Shown here in pieces: positions 36,893 through 49,445 of a stretch of 64,000 bases of DNA. The stretch spans positions 60,424,668 to 60,488,667 of the forward strand of contig NC_080080.1 in assembly GCF_949987535.1 (NCBI RefSeq), written 5' to 3'. Under the pieces are notes generated by a model. The model ran no database searches, was not told the DNA's origin, and was given only the letters and a program-made list of their open reading frames with translations. Numbering within the stretch: position 1 is the stretch's first letter; the number at the start of each line of letters is the position of its first letter. Both the position numbers and the translations under genes were made by a program. This DNA comes from Balaenoptera acutorostrata (Eukaryota > Chordata > Mammalia > Artiodactyla > Balaenopteridae).

Positions 36893-37408
36893 CTAAGGCT
36901 TGTTTAGTGGTGACGAACTCCTTCAGCCTTTGCTTATCTGGAAAACTCTCAATTTCTCCTTCAACTCTGAATGATAACTTTGCTGTGTAGAGAATTCTTT
37001 TCATAGTTTTTTCCTTTCAGCACTTTGAATATGTCATGCCACTCTCTTCTGGCCTGTAAAGTTTCTGATGAAAAATCTGCCAAAATCCTGTGGGGTTTCC
37101 CTTGTATGTAACAAGTTGTTTTTCTCTTGCTGCTTTTAAGATTCTCTTTTTATCTTTAACTTTTATGATTTTGAATATAATGTGTCTTAGTGTGGATCTC
37201 TTTGGGTTCACCTCATTTGAAACTCTCTGGGTTCTCTGAACCTAGATGTCTATTTTCCTCTCCAGATTAGGGAAATTTTCAGCCATTATTTCATGAAATA
37301 AGTTCTTTGGCCCTTTCTCTCCCTTTTTTCCTTCTGGGACCCCTATAATGTGAATGTTATTCTACTTGATACTGTCCCAAAGGTCCCTTAAGTATCTTCA
37401 CCTTTTAA

Positions 37409-37437
37409 ATTTTGTTGTTGTTGTTGTTGTTGTTGCT
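37409..37437. repeat. (TTG)n microsatellite
   Basis: About nine TTG units inside the antisense ORF1 coiled-coil region of the old L1. Confidence 0.9.
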
Positions 37438-37780
37438 TTATCTGGTTGAGTTCCATTGTTTTGTCTTCCAGCTTGTGGATCCATTCTTCTGCTTCATCTA
37501 CTCTGTTGTTGAAACCCTATAGCGTATTTTTCAGTTCAGTAATTATATTCTTTTGTTCTGTAACTTCTGTTTAGTACTTTCTTATATTTTCTCTTTCTTT
37601 ATTGAGGCTCTTACTGTGCTCATCCATTCTTCTCCCAAGTTTGGTGAGCATCTTTATGACCATTACTTTAACTCTTTATCAAGTAGGTTGCTTATCTTCA
37701 TTTCATTAAGATCTTTTTCTGGGGTTTTGTCTTGTTCTTTCATTTGGAACATATTCCTCTGCCTGATTATTTTGGCTGAC

Positions 37781-38790
37781 TCTCTGTGTTTGTTTCTTTG
37801 TATTAAGCAAATCAACTCCCTCTCCCAGTCTTGGAGGAGTGGCCTTGTGTAGATGTCCTGTGGGGTTCAGAAGTGCAATCCCCTCTGGCCACCAGAGCTA
37901 GGCACTCAAACGGTATTCCCTGAATGGGCTGCATGTGCTCATCTGCTATGGTGGGGCCATGGCTCCAGTGCAGCAGTGGGCAGAGCCTTTGCCCAGCCAA
38001 GCTGGGCATGCATGTCTGTGGCCACAGTGGTGGCCAGGTCCTTGTCTGGCCTGGCTATGGTACATAGCTGCAACATAGGAGTGGGTGGGGCTTCTAGCAA
38101 GGTGCACCCACTTGGCTCTAGCAGGTTAGAGAGATAGCTCCAAAATGGCGCCTGTCAGCACTAGCTTAGCTGAATAGGCTGAGACTGCAAGAATGGTATC
38201 TGCCTGTGTCTCTATCCCTGGAGAGGGTCCCAACAGTTTCCTGCCTCACTGGTAGATACCTTAAGATTAATAAACTGGTCTCCTTCACCTATGGTCTAAG
38301 CGCTTTTCAAACTGCTGTTTTTGTCCTGGGTCCCAGGGCAAGTGTGTCTGTGTGTGAGCCTTTAAGAGTGGGTTCTCTGGTCCCTACAGTTTCATGGTTT
38401 TTCTGAACATAATTGGTTTTCAGAGACAGGCATTTAGGGGGTCTCATCTCTCCTGTGCAGTACCTAAGGGTTGAGGTGCCTGATATGGAGTACAAACCCC
38501 TTGCTCCTCAGGGAAAAGTTCTGTATTTCAAGATCTCTCTTGATTGAGAATTTCTGTGGCTGGGATGATTGTTTGTTTTCTGTTTTGTTTTGTTTTTGTT
38601 TAGTGAGACTGTGTCTCTGCCTCTCCTACCCATCTTGTTGCTGCCTTTCTATCCTTTGTTGTGGAGGCTCTGTTCATTCAGTTTTTAGGTCTCTTCAAAA
38701 GAAATTTTTCCATTAGTAGTTGTAGATTTATTGTGACTGTGGAGGAGGTGAGTTCAAGATCTTACTATGTTGCCATGTTGAACCTCTTTC
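37781..38790 (-). other. 5' UTR of the old L1, antisense
   Basis: A higher-GC stretch (about 37850-38150) and then 'agttcaagatcttactatgttgccatgttgaacctc' near 38750 read, on the minus strand, as an L1 5' start with an AACATGGCAACAT block in the position of the usual AAGATGGCGGC (YY1-like) site, now mutated. Frames at 37812-38137 and 38206-38716 are shadows. Confidence 0.75.
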
Positions 38791-38802
38791 CCACATTCAC
38801 TC

Positions 38803-39485
38803 TTGAGTTGAGATGAGGAGGAGGTCTCCTTTATAACTTTTATGGGACGATTTAGAATTTATTTTCATTCAATAGACATTAATTAACAACTGCCAATCTG
38901 AGTCCCTGAAACATTCTTTCTTCTGGATTTCTACTCTTCTTTCTTCTTGCAATGTTGATGTGACTACAAGTTTCTTCCTTTTTAAGCCCTCAAGTCCCTT
39001 CCTTTTCAAGCCACTCTGTCATGGGGAACATGTTTCAGAAATTATTCCATGGCCTGCCCACACCACTAGAGATCCCTATTCCAAATCAATCCAAGTTATA
39101 ATTCCATGTAATGTCCAGACGTTTTCAACTAGGAGTAGCAGGCTTAAACACTGATTGAGTTGAAATAGCGTATGTGTTTCCCATGTCTTAAGTGTGCTTT
39201 CCTGCTCAAATTGTGCTTAAAGTAATTAAAGATAGTGTTTTCTAGGTCTGTGCCTTCCAATTTCAGACAAGTCCGTCCTTCGAGTGAATTCAGCTGAGAT
39301 TTGCATATGTTCTTGGCATCCTCTCTCAATCTGGAATTAGTTGCACTGTATTTGGCAGCTGTTATTCATAGATTATGTTGTAGGGTTAGGACTGTCTTTT
39401 AGTTTCATTACAAAAGGTGTATCTTGTCTATTTTCCTTTTTAATTGTGTTTTTATGTAGAAATATAACAGTAGACTTTATTGTTT
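38803..39485. other. unassigned sequence
   Basis: No gene or nameable repeat. A local near-duplication of 'ttccttttt/caagccctc/cactc' lies at 38976-39016. Confidence 0.4.
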
Positions 39486-39803
39486 AAATATTTATTTATT
39501 TATTTGGCTGCGTCGGGCCTTCATTGTGGTTCACAGGCTCTTCATTGCAGAGCACGTGTTTCTCTCTAGTTGTGGTGTGTGAGTTTTCTCTTCTCCAGTT
39601 GTGGCACGAGCTCCGGAGCACATGGGCTCTGTAGTTTGTGGCATGTGGGCTCGCTAGTTGAGGCTCACTGAGCTCAGTAGTTGTGGCGCACTGGCTTAGT
39701 TGCCCCACGGCATGTGGGATCTTAGTTCCTCGACCAGGGATTGAACCCACGTCCCCTGCCTTGGAAGGCGGATTCTTTACCAATGGACCACCAGGGAAGT
39801 CTC
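39486..39803 (-). mobile_element. CHR SINE, antisense
   Basis: On the minus strand it starts GGAGACTTCCCTGGTGG, has a GGGTTCAATCCC B-box with one change from the usual GGTTCGA, a CHR body more diverged than the others, and a tail visible as TTTATTTATTTATTTGG at 39490. Flanking CTTTATTGTTT and CTTTTTATTTGTTTT are a weak candidate duplication. The 95-codon minus frame is a shadow. Confidence 0.92.
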
Positions 39804-39819
39804 CTTTTTATTTGTTTTT

Positions 39820-40805
39820 AGTTGGCACAAATTAAAAGAAGAAAGACATCTTGCCTCAGACACCTTTGTGTGGAAATCACCAAGATTTCAATAATTAAAA
39901 AAAAAAAAGAAAACAGAGATATGATATATTTTTATATATTTATTTGAAGTAGGGGAGGAGTATATTAGCCTTGTGTTTAGATTTATTATTTGTTCTACAT
40001 TACTAACCTATAATTTTCCTTTCATTGTAATAGATATATCTACTAGATATCTAACAGAATACTCCAGCTTCAGAATTAAATTTAGATTTCAGGTTTGGAA
40101 GTGAATAAGGATCTGTATATCATATATGTGTTGGTGACTTAAATGAGAGTTTTTAAAAAATTTTTTTATTAAAACATGGCTTTAAACATGTTCAGTAAAG
40201 TTTAAATTCTTCCTCTAGGAATTCAAAGCAAAGTTATTTTATTTGTAGTAGCTTGGAATTTTTAATTGCATCAAGAATCAGATTGTGAATACTCTTTGGA
40301 TGAATTATTCTCAAGTTTATTCTTCAGAGAGTTCTGCAAGTTGGCTCTGATGTTCCAAATCCTAAACAGAATTGTATTGTAATTTCAGATAAATATTTAT
40401 GTAATTATCAGTATTCTAACAAGTAAAACACACGTAGCTATTCACATTTGTGTGGGAACATTTTAAATCACTGCCAATATTAAACTCAGTCCTAAATATG
40501 ATAAACAGATTATTAGGTCTACTGCTGAGAGCTTTGCCTGACTTTCAGAGCATTTGTCCAGAAGAACAGCCAATTTAAGCAACAAAGAGCAACATTCCTT
40601 TGTTGCCATCACTCCAGCTACTCTCTTGCTAAAATGCTAAAATGGTGATCCCTTTTCTATCTTACTTTTTTCTTTCTTATTTCCCTTTCGTACCAAGTCT
40701 ATTGTGTATATGTTTTTGTGTGCATTTGTCTTTGGCCTCATACCTAAACAGCTGTTACTATTGATACTTAGTGAATACTGATATTATGCTGACTAGTAAC
40801 AGTCT
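39820..40805. other. unassigned AT-rich sequence
   Basis: Nothing recognisable apart from an A run at about 39897-39909. Confidence 0.45.
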
Positions 40806-40809
40806 ATCT

Positions 40810-40965
40810 AAAGAGGAAGCATGATGTAGTCTGGTTGGTTCCACCCACCTGTTCGATTGGACAATTCAATTATTTAAATTTTCTGAACCTCAATTTTATA
40901 ATCTGTAAAACTGGGAGATCAGATAATCTCTAATATCCATTGCAGTTTTGTCACCTATACTTCTG
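40810..40965 (+). mobile_element. MIR-like SINE, sense
   Basis: The blocks 'aagcatgatgtagtctggttgg', 'attatttaaattttctgaacctc', 'aattttataatctgtaaaactggg' and 'agataatctctaatatccattgcag' follow MIR order. The tRNA-like head is strongly diverged. Confidence 0.65.
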
Positions 40966-42440
40966 TAGTAATTTTCATGATATAGTCTTGTTTGAGTCTT
41001 ACATAAAGGCAATGGAAGGTTATTTATGACCTGGTAAATAAGGAACAGAGGAGTGAATAGAAAAGCACTCTCCTGCTATATTCATAAAGAATCCTTTATA
41101 CCCCTATTTTTTACCCTATAGTTCATGTGTAAATGATATCCATTACTTAAAATTTCAAAAGCAAAGACCATCTGGTCTTTATAAATTCTGTTTCTGCTTT
41201 ACCAAATATTGATAAATTGTTCAGCTTTGTGCTGCCAAATACTTAGGTCTCATTGTTATGGCTTCATACCAATTTCAAAATGAATATTGAATATAATTAT
41301 TTAGGGATGAAAGAGTCATAGTAAATAAAACCATACGCTTACTATTAAAGCCTTTTATTTGAATAACTCTTAGTAGCATATTTTCAAAACTTGGTCCACT
41401 TGTAATACTGGAAGAGTCCATTTTCTTTTGATTCCTGAAACTATAACTCTTGGGCAATAAGCCCATCTGTATTAATGGTCCACGCTGAATTGAGCTTGAT
41501 TAGTATTTGAAATTGATTCTGTCCAGATACCAGATGGCCCAAGTTGGTATTTGATTTGTCACTTTCAAAGGAAAAACACTTTTTTTTTCCAGCAGGAATG
41601 AACAGATTCAAGATGTTGACTGTTCTCCCCTAGTTTTACAAACAATTATTGAACATTAGTGCCTGCATAGATTGTTCCAACAGGACTCATAGTTAACTGA
41701 TGACTCTACTCCAGCTATTTATGCACTGATTTGTTCTCTCAGTCGTGTCTCTTCTTTAGATTTTACCTTTTACTCTTAAAATACTACAGCAAGTCCATGC
41801 TATGACTGTATTAATAACCTGTCTTTTAGAGAACACAGTGAAGAGTCAACTGGCTTATTGACTAGAGTGGAGGATTTATAAAATGGATGGTAGGAAGTAA
41901 GATGAGGACAGCTAATGGCAAGGTTTTGAAACTAAGCTAAAGAATCTAGATTTTTTTTTCAATGTAGGAAATAGCAATTCTTCAAAAATTGTTTTCAACA
42001 GGAAAGAGGGAGAGAAGAGCAGGAAGTAGGGGTGGAGAGATGGGGGGTGATCAGGATTTCTGATTGGCAGTTGACTGTGGCAAAGCAAAGGAAGGGATGA
42101 ATAAGAACTCCTTTGGAAGAAGAACTAGTGACAGATATGATATAGGTGATGAGGGGGCTGTGCTGCCATCTTGGCTTCTCAGCTTCTCACACCCCCAGCA
42201 AAAATATCCAAAACTTGGACCCCCTTTTCCACAAGTTCCTGCAGGCATTTTGAAGGAAGTGTAGAACACTTTTAACAGTGAAAGTTGAAACTTAAGACGC
42301 ATTTTCTTTCCAACTCCAAATAAAAATATTCAAGTGGGAGCAGAGAGCTGGAATTCTCTCTTTCAAGCAAGGAGAGATTCAAATTCACGATTTACCCAAT
42401 AATGTCTTCCTATTTCATTTTATAAAATTCTCAAATCCTC
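40966..42440. other. unassigned sequence
   Basis: No gene or nameable repeat. Mirror frames at 42051-42302 (minus) and 42064-42264 (plus) have no domain. Confidence 0.4.
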
Positions 42441-42441
42441 C

Positions 42442-42485
42442 TAAAATAAAATAATAAATAAAATAAAATAAAACAAATAAAATAC
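42442..42485. repeat. (AAAAT)n microsatellite
   Basis: About eight AAAAT/AAT units with one C interruption. It could be the tail of an unrecognised retroposon to its left. Confidence 0.85.
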
Positions 42486-44255
42486 ACAAATGAGGAAATA
42501 TATTTGGATATAGTCTGAAAAATTCCAGAACATACATTTTGCCCCTCCTACCACTTCCTCACTCTGTTGAAATACCACTACATAGGGCTTGGGATCTGTT
42601 TTACCCAGTAGTCACATGAAGGGATCTGATGTGCAGGAGAGGTAATGGACCATGGGGTCAACATTAACAAATAAGGAAAAGTAAATGAAATTGGAAGACC
42701 TGTGAGCAGAGAACAGGAGAATACACAGAAGAATGGATATTGAGAGTCTTAAGATACTGATGGGAATGTGCAACATAAGACTGGATAGGGAGAATTCATT
42801 GATATGGGGCTACTCATCATTAATTCAAGATTAAATGTATCGGTAAGAATATCTGGAGTTGTTTTTAATTGTTTCCTGAGATGACTCCTTGAATATAGGG
42901 ATTAATGACCTATATTAATAGAGATGTTAGAACTTTCTTGGAAAATTATTGTAGAAGTGGACAGAAAGTGCAGAGAAGGTGGGAATATTGGAATATTGTT
43001 GTGTAAGAGCTAAGAAACCTTTGAAAAGTCAGTGTAAAATACACACTAGATTTTGAAGACTTAATATGAAAAAAAAAGAAAAAAAGACATAGGCTTCTTT
43101 CAAACCTAAAATTTCAAGAACAAAGAAGATAAAGAAAAAACACATTTAGTCCAGGTGTCTTACTGTCCTCTAGTGGTTATATATGGTATATGTGCACAGA
43201 GAGAGAGGAGAATGCCAGAGTTATTTACAGCAGAAAAGAATCTTTGGGAATATTTAGTTCAATGTTTCTAACATTAGGTGATTTATGAAATTCTTAAGAG
43301 GAGCAAAAAAAAATTCCTATGATTTCTTTGGTGTTGACAAACTATTTTTATTATCACATTTTCTAAATATGATTAAACATAAGCTAGTATACATTCCTGT
43401 AAAATTATATAACCAATACAAGTTAGTAACACAAATAAAAATTTTATGGGCACTTCAAAATTATGACACTAGTGTGATGGATTACATATAACATTAATAT
43501 GATAAATGTGGCTCTTCTGTTAAAGCTAAATTTTGGCTCAAACCTGGAAATGGTCCTGACTTTTACTGTGCATGTTTTGTCTTGTGTTTTGTTTTGTTTT
43601 TGTTTTTTTGCCTTAGGAATATTCATATTGCCCACACTATTGATAATGTATAACATGAGGTCTCAATTCTTCCACAATATGTAAAAATGTGGGATGGATA
43701 TAGATATGTGGAAGGGGACATACAGAAGGTGGAAAGGAATATTTAAAGTTGATCACACTTCATAGTCTTACTTTTCTCAGTAAAACCTGAAGCAGAAATA
43801 TAACTATTGTTCATTTCTTAATTTTTTAACATTTTTGACTTTGAATAAAAAATAATTATTGATGTATTCCTATGTGATTTTTTGGATTTTATTATTAGAA
43901 AGTCTTCTATCCTGAGAGATATTTTTTATCTACTTTCCCATTAATTATAAAAACGTTCATTAGGATTTTATATTTAACTCATTTGTTTTAGAAGATGGAA
44001 TAAAGAGGATTACATGATTTTCCCCTTGTAAATAAACTTCTCTTTCTCCAAACATTTTGCCTATAATTATTTTATTACCCATGAATTCATGGTACCTCCT
44101 TTACCATGATTTAAATATTTGTATATATTAACAACAATTTCTAAGATACCTATACTTTTTTCTATATTTTTAATAAAATGTTTAAAGACCAGAAAGTAAA
44201 CTGTAAAGAACAGTGCAAAGAACATCCGAATGTCTATTACTTACTTTTGTCAAGT
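42486..44255. other. unassigned AT-rich sequence
   Basis: No gene or nameable repeat. Frames at 43285-43491, 43444-43656 and 43499-43684 are AT-rich chance frames. Confidence 0.4.
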
Positions 44256-44259
44256 CTTA

Positions 44260-44895
44260 ATGTAGTAGGACTCCTCCAGCTCTCATTCCTCATTTTCTTC
44301 TCCACTGGTGACCTATTCCAGCTACTCTTGTTGAGTAACAAACCAGCCTAAATTTAGTGGTATGATCAACAACTATTTTGTATTGTTAATGGATTCTGTG
44401 TATCAGAAATTGGGAAAGGGCTCAGTGGGAATGCCTTGTCTCTGTTCCATCATGTCTGGAGCTCAGCTGGGAAGACTCGAAGTCTGAGGGTGACTACGAG
44501 TGGCTGAAATCATTTGAAGGCGTCTTCACTCATATGTCTGGTGGATGATGCTGACAGTCAGCTGAGACCTCAGCTGGGGCTCTGTGTTACCGGAGGTCCC
44601 TCCAAGAAATTGTATGGGCTTCTTTACAAGCTGGTGACTGGGCTGCAAGAGCAAGTATACTTAAAGCACAAGGCAGAAATGTGTGACACTTTTATCATCT
44701 AACCTCACAAGTCATAAAGAGTCACTTCTACTGTACTCTGTTGGTTAAGATAGTCACACAGGTCCACCTGTAATCATGGTAAGGGGCCACAGACCCAACA
44801 TTCAATGAGTAAAATGACAAGGTCACATGTGAGGAGAACACGTGGGCTGGGCGTATTATTGTGGTCATTACTGGAATATACACTCTTCCACAGTA
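44260..44895 (-). mobile_element. MLT1-like MaLR LTR, antisense
   Basis: Read on the minus strand the left end corresponds to the usual MaLR 3' end (plus-strand 'gagtaacaaaccagcctaaatttag' then 'aacaactattttgtattg'). The order continues with 'gaaagggctcagtgggaatgcc', 'gctcagctgggaagactcgaag', 'ctgaaatcatttgaaggcgtcttcactc' and 'tcataaagagtcacttctac'. It looks like a solo LTR since no internal region adjoins. The 62-codon frame at 44514-44702 is a shadow. Confidence 0.75.
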
Positions 44896-45013
44896 TCACT
44901 ACTTTGAATTTGATATTTAATATTTCCATGTGTTTTAAAATTTTTTCTGTATATGAATGAAGAAATGAAACTATAGTACTCTTTTGTGTGTTTTAAAACT
45001 TTATGTGAATGCC

Positions 45014-45058
45014 ATATATATGTGTGTGTATGTATATATATATATATATATATATATA
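45014..45058. repeat. (TA)n/(TG)n microsatellite
   Basis: An ATATATGTGTGTGTATG lead followed by about eleven TA units. Confidence 0.95.
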
Positions 45059-45069
45059 AATTATTTGTG

Positions 45070-45310
45070 GTGTCTCTTTCCCCTAATGTTGTTTTTATGA
45101 TTGATACAGATTGACATATGTAGCTCTAATTCATTTATTTTAACTTCAGTACAATATCCTTTCATGTAACTATATCACAGTTTATTTGTTCCTACTCCAC
45201 TGATAGATATTTAGGTACAGCTATACTGGATACTATATATTTTACAATATTGCCAAACTGATCTCCAAAAGTTGTGCTACTTCACACTCTTAATAACAGA
45301 TGCGAGGATT
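45070..45310 (-). mobile_element. L1 ORF2 C-terminal fragment, antisense
   Basis: The phrase order 'tagctctaattcatttatttt', 'cagtttatttgttcctactcc', 'gatagatatttaggtacagc' and 'ccaaactgatctccaaaagttgtgc' is that of the L1 3' region on the minus strand, diverged. Confidence 0.65.
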
Positions 45311-45489
45311 AGTTTGTTTTTTGTTTGAAAGTAACAAAAATTGATTATAGAAAACATAGGTAGAAAGAAACTTGTTAGAAAATTACTAACTCATGAAATA
45401 GAAGGAAAAGCCAAATAACCATAACCAAGTCTTAGGAAAGACAGACACCAGGGTTTGGGATTTCAGAACAAGGAATTAATGGTTGTGCT

Positions 45490-46005
45490 CTTTTCTTGAT
45501 AATTCTTTTATTGTGGTAATTCTATATATATATAATTATATATGTGTATATATATAATATATACACACACACATATATATATATAAACTTCACTGTTTTA
45601 AAGCATACAACCCAGTGGCATTTACAGTGTTTTGCAACCATCACTGCTACCTAGTTTCATAACATCATCCCAGAGGAAACCCCTATCCATTAAGCAGTTA
45701 CTCCTCTTACTTCCTCTCCCCACCAGCTCCTGCCAACCACTAATCTGCTTTCTACTTTATGGATTGGCATATTCTATTTATTTCATAAAAATGGAATCAT
45801 ACAATATGTAGTCTTTTGTGTTTTGCTTCTTTCACTTAGCATAATGTTTTCAAGGTTCATCCGTGCTCTAGCATGTATCACTGTTTCATTCCTTTTTATG
45901 GCTGTATAATATTTTATTTTATAGATATACCACATCTTATTTATTCATTCATCACTTGAGAGGCATTTAGGTTGTTACCATGGTTTTCTTTTTAAAGTGC
46001 TGCCA
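45490..46005 (-). mobile_element. L1 3' UTR and ORF2 end, antisense
   Basis: 'tttattgtggtaattctata' at the left is the 3' end. 'gcatacaacccagtggcattta', 'aaacccctatccattaagcagttac', 'cttagcataatgttttcaaggttcatccg' and 'catttaggttgttaccatgg' follow in antisense L1MC/L1MD order. A TA/CA microsatellite lies inside. Confidence 0.85.
45521..45586. repeat. (TA)n/(CA)n microsatellite
   Basis: TA runs, a short TGTG piece, and an ACACACACAC run arranged with partial dyad symmetry inside the L1 3' UTR. Confidence 0.9.
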
Positions 46006-47160
46006 CTAGAAAACAGCATCAGTCACCTCCATCTAAAACCTCATAGTTACTTACAGTTCATATTCTTGGGAAAGTTGGTCTCACTGACGTTAGGCCTTGT
46101 GTATAACTCTGTCACTGGAGAGTAAGATCCTGTGAGTGACAACCTTATGAGATTTACATGAAGTCGAGATGGTGGATGTGTGTTGCAATTCCTCAAAATC
46201 TACAAAGCAAAATGAATCAAGAACCGATGTTCATTTTGTGTCTCTTGGACATTTTATCTAGAAGAATTTCCTCCAGTTTTCTAGCATGTTAATGGTACTC
46301 TATCATCATGTAATTTTTGATGATGATAATTTGCTTGCTATATACTCTGTGGCTTATTTCAGTGGGATTTGGGTGTGGGGAGAGTGATGCCTGGGCTCAG
46401 ATTATTAAATGCTCAAAAGTTATGATCTAATTATTTACAAAAAACAGTGATGATTTGTAAACTACATCTTTCTAGGAAAGGCACAGATGATCCCCAAAAG
46501 ATCCTGGAAACCAATTGGGGTGCCCCCTAATTCTAGAAGAATCCTCTTCTGGAAACAAGAATGCATGAGGCTAACTTCAAAGATGTGAAGAATCAGATGA
46601 AAATCATTGACCTCTTTGTAGTTACTGAGGGGCAAGCAGATGTGGGACTTCATAGGGGGTAGAATTAGGTTATGTATAAGGAAGAAATGTCTTTAACAAT
46701 TGGAACTGACAAAGGAGTGAGCTGGCTGCTATAGGAAATATTCAGTGAGGGGTGATGAAGATCTATCACAGTAATGAAGATTTCTTGATTTGGAGGGAAT
46801 CATGTGTCTCTCAGATTCTTATCAGCTCAATAATTCCAGTATGTCAGATGCAAGTTGGTTAGGGTTTCCTTGCTTATTTACTGGTCTTTTTAAAATGGCA
46901 CATATTCAAATTTCAACTAGGAAAAGAGCATAAAAATCCATAGCGTCAAAGGTGGCCGTTTATATTTGGCTTAGGCATTATTGCTAAATTGCTGAAACTT
47001 TGTAATTCCATTTTTTTCTAGACTACTGATACAGTAATTTCTTATTTAGTAAACTTTCAGGATCAGACCTATCAAAAACCATTATAAAATACATTTAATA
47101 TGTGTTAAATCTTTTAAAATTAAAATGCACTATGTTTTAGGAGCTTACAAAACAAATTTC
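46006..47160. other. unassigned sequence
   Basis: No gene or nameable repeat. The 63-codon minus frame at 46462-46653 has no recognisable domain. Confidence 0.4.
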
Positions 47161-47164
47161 ATAG

Positions 47165-47790
47165 TTAATTCATGAGAAGGTTTGTTGAGTACCTATGAAG
47201 CGCAGGAACAATGATAAGCGCATTATCTGTGTCTTTATGCTGCTCACTGGAAAACTTTACATCTGAATGAGTAATCATCATACTGTCTGATAGTCTAAGG
47301 AGGGATGAGTTAACTGTATAGAGAAGACTTTCCAGAGGAAATGGTAATTTACATGTGTTGAAGAATGAGGAGAAGTTATCCACAAGAATTAGCAGAGATA
47401 TAGTTATTCAGGTAAAAGGAACAACATGGTCAATATAATTAATATGACATATTTTGAGGGCAGTATGCAATTTGATAATGTTTTAGTAAAAATGTGAAAG
47501 GGGAAGAGTAGAGATGAGCCAGATAGGAGCCAGATCATGAAGAGCTTTTATGCTATTTTAACAAGATTAAATTTTGTTTTTTAAGTCTATGGGGAGCCAA
47601 TGGATTACTGATGTTTATGTTACTATCAAGGCTGTTAACAATAAAAAACAAGCAACTTAGGTAGTTAGGTAACAATGAAGGAGCTCTGTGAAAAAACACA
47701 GATACTATTCAGAATAAGAAAAGGATGGTGACTTAAAGAAGGGAGGAAGACAGATCCCAAACTGCCATGTATTGAGGTCAGAGAATATAA
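47165..47790 (-). mobile_element. L2 LINE fragment, antisense
   Basis: The order 'tttgttgagtacctatgaagc', 'cagaggaaatggtaatttacatg', 'gccagatcatgaagagctttt' and 'ggggagccaatggattactg' is that of antisense L2 from its 3' end inward. It is strongly diverged. Confidence 0.65.
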
Positions 47791-48985
47791 TTTGCCTATT
47801 ATAACTTAAAATGCTAACTACCATGGATAGTGTCAGAATAGAGCATAACCCACTTCCTTAACTATCCTCAGGTTGGGTTAAAAACAATTTAAGTATAAAA
47901 AAGGGAAGTATGCCATACAGAGTAATATACTGGAGAATGAATATTATAGAGGACCCATATTACAGATTTTTCATGCTAAAAGGAAAGAGATGTTTCATTC
48001 ATGCTGTGAAAAGGGAAGCAAACAATTTTGGTACGGTTTCTATTTAATGAATTTATAGTCTAGAGGGAAAATTAGAGAGATTACTACCAAAATAATTGAA
48101 TCTTTATATTAAGTTTAAACTTCATAGGAATTATGCAAAAATAATCCTGAAAAAATTGTAATAGGAAATTGGAATTGGCTCTATTTAGAATGTATGTTTG
48201 TAAGTCTAGATATGTGTTTTACATTGCATTATGTGAAGTATCAATCCATCAAAAGATAATAGTCAAAATCAGTGATTGTTTTGATGGTAGAAATAAAACA
48301 GAATATTTTATACAGTTAGTTAATAGGTTATAGAAATAGTGCACTAGAAATATGGGTCTGTTTTCTTAGGCTAAACATTTACTAAATTTATTAATTAAAA
48401 TTAAAAAGATTCAAGTATGATTATTAGTGGGACAAAAGTTCTTGAATAATGTCATTTAAAGATTATTCAATTGAAATAAAATAGCCTCAGAGTTATGATT
48501 TTGCTTTTGACTGCTCCCAATTTATCAAAAAATCAAAACTCTTTGCTGTGAACCATTAGAAATTGTGCTTTCATCACTGCTGGAAGATGTGCTTTCATTA
48601 CTAGCAGCAGGGAATAAAATGGAAAGCTAATTTAGTTGAAAATTATTTTCACACTGACTCCATTTTAAGCATAGAGAAAGAATAGTTTATCTTTTAAAAA
48701 GAGAAATTAATATTAATAAATTATATATTATTCTTAATTGCAACGTGTCAAAGAAATAAAAAATATTTATGTGCCATTTTTTGTAATAAAAGAAAGTCTT
48801 TTGATTGGAAAAACCAACCATGGATTATTTTAAAACGATAATGGCTAACACAAAAGGGAAGTATGTGAACTAAGGGAGGTATGTGCTAGGTATTTATAGC
48901 CTCTCAGGTTTTTCTCTTTTTCTTCTAACAAATACCCAACGACATGTTATTTTCCTCCTTACCCAGGGTTCTGTGCCAGTCCTGA
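47791..48985. other. unassigned AT-rich sequence
   Basis: No gene or nameable repeat. A short local near-repeat of TGTGCTTTCATCACTG / TGTGCTTTCATTACTA occurs at about 48567-48605. Confidence 0.4.
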
Positions 48986-48989
48986 GTTA

Positions 48990-49445
48990 GTTTGACCCAG
49001 ACCCATTCTTCCCGGTTCCTCTGTTCTGCTCCCTGTGTCAGGCAGGCTGACTCATGTAGGCTGTGTACCTCAAGCTCCCTTGTTGAAGGATTATGGTCAG
49101 TTTGCACACTGGCCAGAAATTGGAAGGCAGCGGGAAGGAGAAGAAAAGGAGGAAAAGCCTCAGGTGTACATATATGTCTGGAGCATAAATGGCTCCAACT
49201 TCTTATGGAAAGGAGTGATATAGTTCCAACTTCTGCCAGGTGACACTATCCCTGGGCTTCTCCCACATTGTCTCACTCATTTGTCTCTTCTATTTAGGGA
49301 TTAGTAGTGGCTCCCTGCTATTGACAATCTCTGAGTTTCTTCACTGTTCCCTCTATAACCTGTGTAACTAATTTTATGCATTAAATACTTTCTGTTACAA
49401 TTAGACTCTTTTCTTAGATCCCAACTGAATCAGATACTCAGTTCT
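48990..49445. mobile_element. old interspersed repeat of uncertain class
   Basis: The blocks 'tcaggcaggctgactcatgtagg', 'ggattagtagtggctccctgctatt', 'ttcttcactgttccctctataacctgtg' and 'cccaactgaatcagatac' occur in the order of a repeat I have seen in other mammals, but I cannot name its class. Mirror frames at 48925-49243 on both strands are shadows. Confidence 0.35.

Larger units (their letters stand above)
35668..37780 (-). pseudogene. L1 ORF1 remnant, interrupted by a younger L1
   Basis: The minus-strand frame at 37017-37211 carries ILKAAREKQLVTYKGNP, an ORF1p RNA-binding motif, and the frame ending near 36890 carries the C-terminal [12 protein letters not shown] stretch. The last ten codons continue on the far side of the nested L1, with a stop at 35668-35670. 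The N-terminus is near 37780. ORF1p normally forms trimers that coat L1 RNA; this copy cannot. The plus-strand frame at 36502-36990 is a shadow. Confidence 0.8.
31293..38802 (-). mobile_element. old, essentially full-length L1, antisense, with nested L1
   Basis: From left to right the minus-strand element shows its 3' UTR (31304-31480), ORF2 remnant, a long inter-ORF region, ORF1 remnant and 5' UTR to about 38790. CATATTCACTT at 31293-31303 and CACATTCACTC at 38792-38802 are a plausible imperfect target-site duplication. Subtracting the nested insertion (35700-36878) leaves about 6.3 kb, the size of a full L1. Many stops and indels make it dead. Divergence suggests an L1MA-like age. Confidence 0.88.

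Noticed and set aside
36502..36990. 162-codon plus-strand frame
   Set aside because: It is antisense to L1 ORF2 and ORF1 remnants and is T-rich and leucine/serine-rich, as expected of the opposite strand of A-rich L1.
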